Assembly (NCBI RefSeq): GCF_037975245.1
Contig: NC_092579.1
Span: 28,013,666-28,025,165, forward strand
Length of the DNA stretch: 11,500 nt
Direction: 5' to 3'
From: Apostichopus japonicus
Taxonomy: Eukaryota; Echinodermata; Holothuroidea; Aspidochirotida; Stichopodidae
Positions within the stretch are counted from its first letter, which is position 1. Each line of letters opens with the position of its first letter. This document shows positions 8,572 through 11,500 of this stretch, one piece after another. The notes under the pieces are model-generated. The model worked only from the letters and a program-made list of their open reading frames with translations, had not been told where the DNA came from and did no database searches. Position numbers and translations under genes: made by a program.

Positions 8572-9639
8572 TTAAATTTAGTTTCAGTATAACACATATA
8601 CATTGCTTTGTTTGTCGCATAATTTGCTCGCCAAATTCATACGAACCTATTGAAACTTTAGCGGGATACAAACTTCAACTACAAATTTTTAACAACAACA
8701 GCGTTGGTACATTGCATCAAGGGAAAACTATAAATACTAAATTTTTCCCCCTTCAGTTTAAATTTTCACGCATGATTTTACGCCTTGGAGCTTCCTAATA
8801 TACGCATTGTCAATCGATACGCACCAAAGAAAAGGTATAACGTGGATTGTTACTGGCAATAACTCTACGTGCTGCCATCAGTTACTTTACGTCATCATCT
8901 TAGAGTAATAACCCATGTGCTAATGAGTGAAGCCTAAGCGGCAACACTAGTGCCGATCCGTGATGAAACATATTTCTCCCCCATTAGCTAATGCAGGCTG
9001 CCACAATCACTTGGACGTCTTAACGCGAAGAAAAGAGATAAATATAATAAACTGCGGGTAAACTCGTGACCAGTAGCCATCTACATACGATGACGAAATT
9101 ACTGACACAGGTTAATAGATCGTTTACAGATGAAGGAGTTGAGTCCTGGCATAACAAAGTAAATGCGACAGTTTCAAAGCAGTCGAAATACGTGAGAATC
9201 TGTTATAAATGTTCCACTTCAAAGGCGAACAGTTTTGAATTAAGTCAACATGTCTGTAAGATGTATATCATAATAATACCAAACAAACGAAGTCAAAACA
9301 AATATTGTTCATTTATTCTCGGGCTGTCGATTGAAGAATTTGTTTGATTACAGAGTGTGGAGCACGGAATATAGTCAGTTGAAAAATAAAAGGGAAAGTA
9401 AAAGTAATATGTTAGGTGCACAATTATTTCTTTCAGGAATTATGGACGTTATGGATAACATACTCATAACGTTCTCTCTGTTCCATATCAATACCACAAT
9501 ATGTTGGTAACTTAATTGGTAAGATATATTAATAACCAATATGAGCATATATTTCTCGGTATATACAACGAGAACAAATTTGATGAACAACGTAATTGAT
9601 TCTTAATTGTTAATGATATTGTTCCCCTTTGTTATGCAA
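8572..9639. other. Non-coding sequence, no convincing gene
   Basis: A 93-codon frame at 9066-9347 begins with GTG, and its first ATG is at 9090. Its product is Lys/Ser-rich with several Cys but matches nothing I recognise and lacks a clear domain. ACGTTATG (9446-9453) and CATAACGT (9465-9472) form an 8-bp perfect inverted repeat around 11 bases. No transposon ends are seen. Confidence 0.5.
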
Positions 9640-9826
<187 letters not shown>

Positions 9827-10063
9827 TGTTTTCACAATCTGTATATATGTGAAGTACAGCTCAACTGGTGAACTGCATTGGTGTGTGATATTAATATACA
9901 TTTTTTGCACATTTTAAGTAACCAATGTACGTAACCCTTTTTGTTGTTATATAATTACCCATGCAGTCCCAAAGATATTCTTCCCCACAAGAAAGTTCTT
10001 TGGGTTGATATATACATGTGGCATGAGATAAGCATTTCCTCGAAAGATGAAATACAACGAATA
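9827..10063. other. Non-coding sequence, no gene seen
   Basis: A 116-codon minus-strand frame (9891-10241) runs through the following TATAA microsatellite. It has no recognisable domain, so I treat it as chance. Confidence 0.55.
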
Positions 10064-10086
10064 TATAATATAATATAATATAATAT
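10064..10086 (+). repeat. (TATAA)n pentanucleotide repeat
   Basis: Four perfect TATAA units plus a partial unit. Confidence 0.9.
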
Positions 10087-10676
10087 TTTATACATAAACA
10101 TTCCTCCAAACCATATAACATTGAACGCCATAGGAAGCAACAGGAAAATGAATTAAACGAGCATGCTTTACAGAGGAGTCTACAAGCCTGAGGGCGATTG
10201 AAGCTTTTAAGTCGGTTGTTGTTAACATCTCGCTGACACATTTATGGCTTCCAGATTCGTAACAATTTTACTACATGTAATAATTGTCATACGTATGTGC
10301 TATACCCTTGTGTTTAGAAAAGACTATCCATCATACTGTAGGTCGCTATGAGCATAAAATAGCTTATTTGTGCATTCGTTTCAAATAGCTAGTGAACCAT
10401 GCATGTATAGCTAAAACATGCATTTTTACAACATCGACACATTTCTACTTCTGATGTATTCTCTCTCTTTTTGTGTGCATCCACATATTGATATGACAAA
10501 CTATATGAACTGGAGACAAACTCGTAAAATTACGTATATTATTGTGTTTTCTCTGCTTCTGTCACAAAATATCAAATTATTAACATTATAACCTGTATAT
10601 TTTAGAAATGACTGGTTTATGACAATCTCAACAATCCAAATATTTGGCTAGATGACATATATACATTGCTGTCAAT
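10087..10676. other. Non-coding AT-rich sequence, no gene seen
   Basis: No frame, element or structural repeat stands out. ATGCAT palindromes occur near 10401 and 10420. Confidence 0.6.
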
Positions 10677-10696
10677 ACACACACCACACACACACC
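10677..10696 (+). repeat. (CA)n microsatellite
   Basis: TACACACACCACACACACACC: a short CA repeat with one C interruption. A second CA-rich stretch lies at 10762-10774. Confidence 0.85.
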
Positions 10697-10741
10697 CGTA
10701 AGGACGGTGTCTGGAAGAGGGGGACTACTTTGGACATATCA

Positions 10742-10754
10742 CCCCCCCCCCCCC
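10742..10754 (+). repeat. Poly-C run (C13)
   Basis: Thirteen consecutive C, immediately before the second CA-rich stretch and the TA run at 10778-10797. Confidence 0.9.
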
Positions 10755-10777
10755 ACATACGCACTCACACACACGTT

Positions 10778-10797
10778 TATATATATATATATATATA
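10778..10797. repeat. Short (TA)n tract
   Basis: About ten TA units, separated from the SINE start by the 15-bp tandem repeat and about 20 bases. Confidence 0.9.
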
Positions 10798-10800
10798 GGC

Positions 10801-10830
10801 TATATACCGGTTTCGTATATACCGGTTTCG
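10801..10830 (+). repeat. 15-bp perfect tandem duplication TATATACCGGTTTCG
   Basis: Two exact adjacent copies (10801-10815 and 10816-10830), followed by AACC. Together with the second copy this makes GGTTTCGAACC, which resembles a tRNA B box (GGTTCGANTCC) with one extra T. Confidence 0.9.
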
Positions 10831-10850
10831 AACCTCTGGACATACAATCA

Positions 10851-10969
10851 GCGTCCATAGCCTAGTGGTTAGGGTGTCCGCGTACAGAGCGGAAGGCCCG
10901 TGGTTCGAATCCCGGTGGAGGCTGAAAGTTTTTTCACTGTTCTTGATTTTCCAACTCATTACGATTTTC

Positions 10970-10972
<3 letters not shown>
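10851..10972 (+). mobile_element. tRNA-derived SINE (tRNA-like head plus unrelated body)
   Basis: The first 74 bases fold as a tRNA. The acceptor arms GCGTCCA (10851-10857) and TGGAGGC (10916-10922) pair at 6 of 7 positions, and TCCGC/GCGGA form a perfect anticodon stem around the loop GTACAGA. The D arm relies on wobble pairs and the T stem has two mismatches. Polymerase III boxes are clear: A box TAGCCTAGTGG (10858-10868) and a perfect B box GGTTCGAATCC (10902-10912). The formal anticodon would be ACA, which is not normal for a eukaryotic tRNA (Cys uses GCA), and no CCA-type end or T-run terminator follows directly, although a T6 run lies at 10929-10934. The remaining 50 bases form a short non-tRNA body ending at a TA array. 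That head-body-simple-repeat layout is usual for SINEs. A decayed tRNA pseudogene is the alternative. No target duplication could be identified because of the flanking TA repeats. The minus-strand ORF over it (10777-10971) is the well-known spurious product of such SINEs. Confidence 0.82.
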
Positions 10973-11012
<40 letters not shown>

Positions 11013-11082
11013 TATGCATACAAATATATATATAATTATACATAATTATATACATACATACATATGAATATATATATATATG
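10973..11082. repeat. (TA)n array and degenerate TA/CATA tract at the SINE 3' end
   Basis: A TA run (10973-11005) continues as interrupted ATGCATACAAATATATA, AATTATACATAATTATA and CATACATACATA motifs, and a second TA run at 11069-11081. It probably includes the SINE tail. Confidence 0.88.
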
Positions 11083-11468
11083 TCACTTTAACGTGAATAC
11101 AATTTACAACTTGTGTACTGTGAACTTTAGGATCATTGCACTACACACAGTGAAGCAGGCCAAGGTTTATAATAGGTAAACTCATTATACGTGTAGCCTT
11201 GCATGAGTAGAGCATTATCAGATTCCAAGGCACGTACAGTCTACTGAATCTCACGTCTGGCTGGTTGGAAATTATCAAGGTATTTGCATAAATACTTCAT
11301 ATTATCCAAGCCAGATCTATACTATTGCAATGAAAACAATGGTGTTGTTGCAGAGCAATGGCAGATGTTATCGTAAAATTTAAAAAAAATCCCTTTCGCG
11401 ACACATTTTTAGTATATATCAAAAGGAAATGATTTATAATGTTAAGGTTAGATTCATGGCTTACATCT
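11083..11468. other. Non-coding sequence, no gene seen
   Basis: Mixed sequence without frames or recognisable element ends. Confidence 0.6.
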
Positions 11469-11486
11469 ATTATTATTATTATTATT
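11469..11486 (+). repeat. (ATT)n trinucleotide repeat
   Basis: About six ATT units followed by a T run. Such repeats often terminate L2/CR1-type LINEs. The 80 bases upstream do not show a clear LINE 3' end. Confidence 0.85.
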
Positions 11487-11500
11487 TTTTGTTTTTGAAG

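Noticed and set aside
9066-9347. 93-codon plus-strand frame
   Set aside because: It starts at GTG, has no domain that I recognise and shows no splice or promoter context. I treat it as chance.
9891-10241. 116-codon minus-strand frame
   Set aside because: It crosses the TATAA microsatellite, overlaps another open frame and has no recognisable domain.
10851-10922. Functional tRNA gene
   Set aside because: The T stem has two mismatches, the acceptor has one, the D arm relies on wobble pairs and the formal anticodon ACA is abnormal. The SINE layout explains it better.
10777-10971. 64-codon minus-strand protein containing RDSNHGPSALYADTLTTRL
   Set aside because: This string type is the familiar antisense translation of tRNA-derived SINE heads (B box to A box), not a real protein.

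Overview
The window looks like intergenic or deep-intronic DNA from an animal nuclear genome. It is AT-rich and has long (TA)n microsatellites, pure G or C runs of 10-21 bases, non-autonomous hAT-type DNA transposons with 8-bp target duplications, a decayed non-LTR retrotransposon tail and a tRNA-derived SINE. This mix, especially G/C-run-rich hAT elements starting CAGTGGCG, suggests a marine invertebrate, possibly an echinoderm such as a sea cucumber. That placement rests on general resemblance only and is low confidence. I found no protein-coding gene I can defend and no intact RNA gene. The open frames present are short, unrelated to families I recognise, or translations of repeats.

Left half (1-4900), transposon-rich. 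A probable relic of a G-rich hAT-like element lies at about 204-285. It is followed by a 16-base poly-G (789-804), a degenerate pentanucleotide tract (943-1006) and a TTTTA tract (1034-1053). A complete 635-bp non-autonomous hAT element occupies 1389-2023, with 14-bp perfect terminal inverted repeats and the duplication AGTGCTGG on both sides. A relic lies near 2600-2700. A complete 359-bp element occupies 3089-3447 in the opposite orientation, with the duplication TGTGGTCT. The two intact elements share a 79-bp module that aligns without gaps and contains an identical 12-bp hairpin arm. The two relics carry recognisable versions of the same module. At 3764-4156 (minus strand) lies the 3' end of a LINE: the C-terminal tail of its reverse-transcriptase polyprotein, broken by two in-frame stops, plus its 3' UTR.

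Right half (5486-11082), microsatellite-rich. Large TA arrays begin at 5486, 6884, 8191, 9640 and 10973, about 1.3-1.45 kb apart, separated by apparently unique AT-rich sequence. That sequence holds a compact G-quadruplex-type tract (7581-7614), several perfect palindromes and a CAA-rich strand-asymmetric tract (8493-8571). A tRNA-derived SINE with clear A and B boxes lies at 10851-10972, between two TA tracts and next to a 15-bp tandem duplication.

No genes act together here. The organisation is that of repeats: at least four related hAT-like insertions, one LINE fossil and one SINE in non-coding DNA. The most interesting signal is the conserved internal hairpin module shared by the hAT-like elements.
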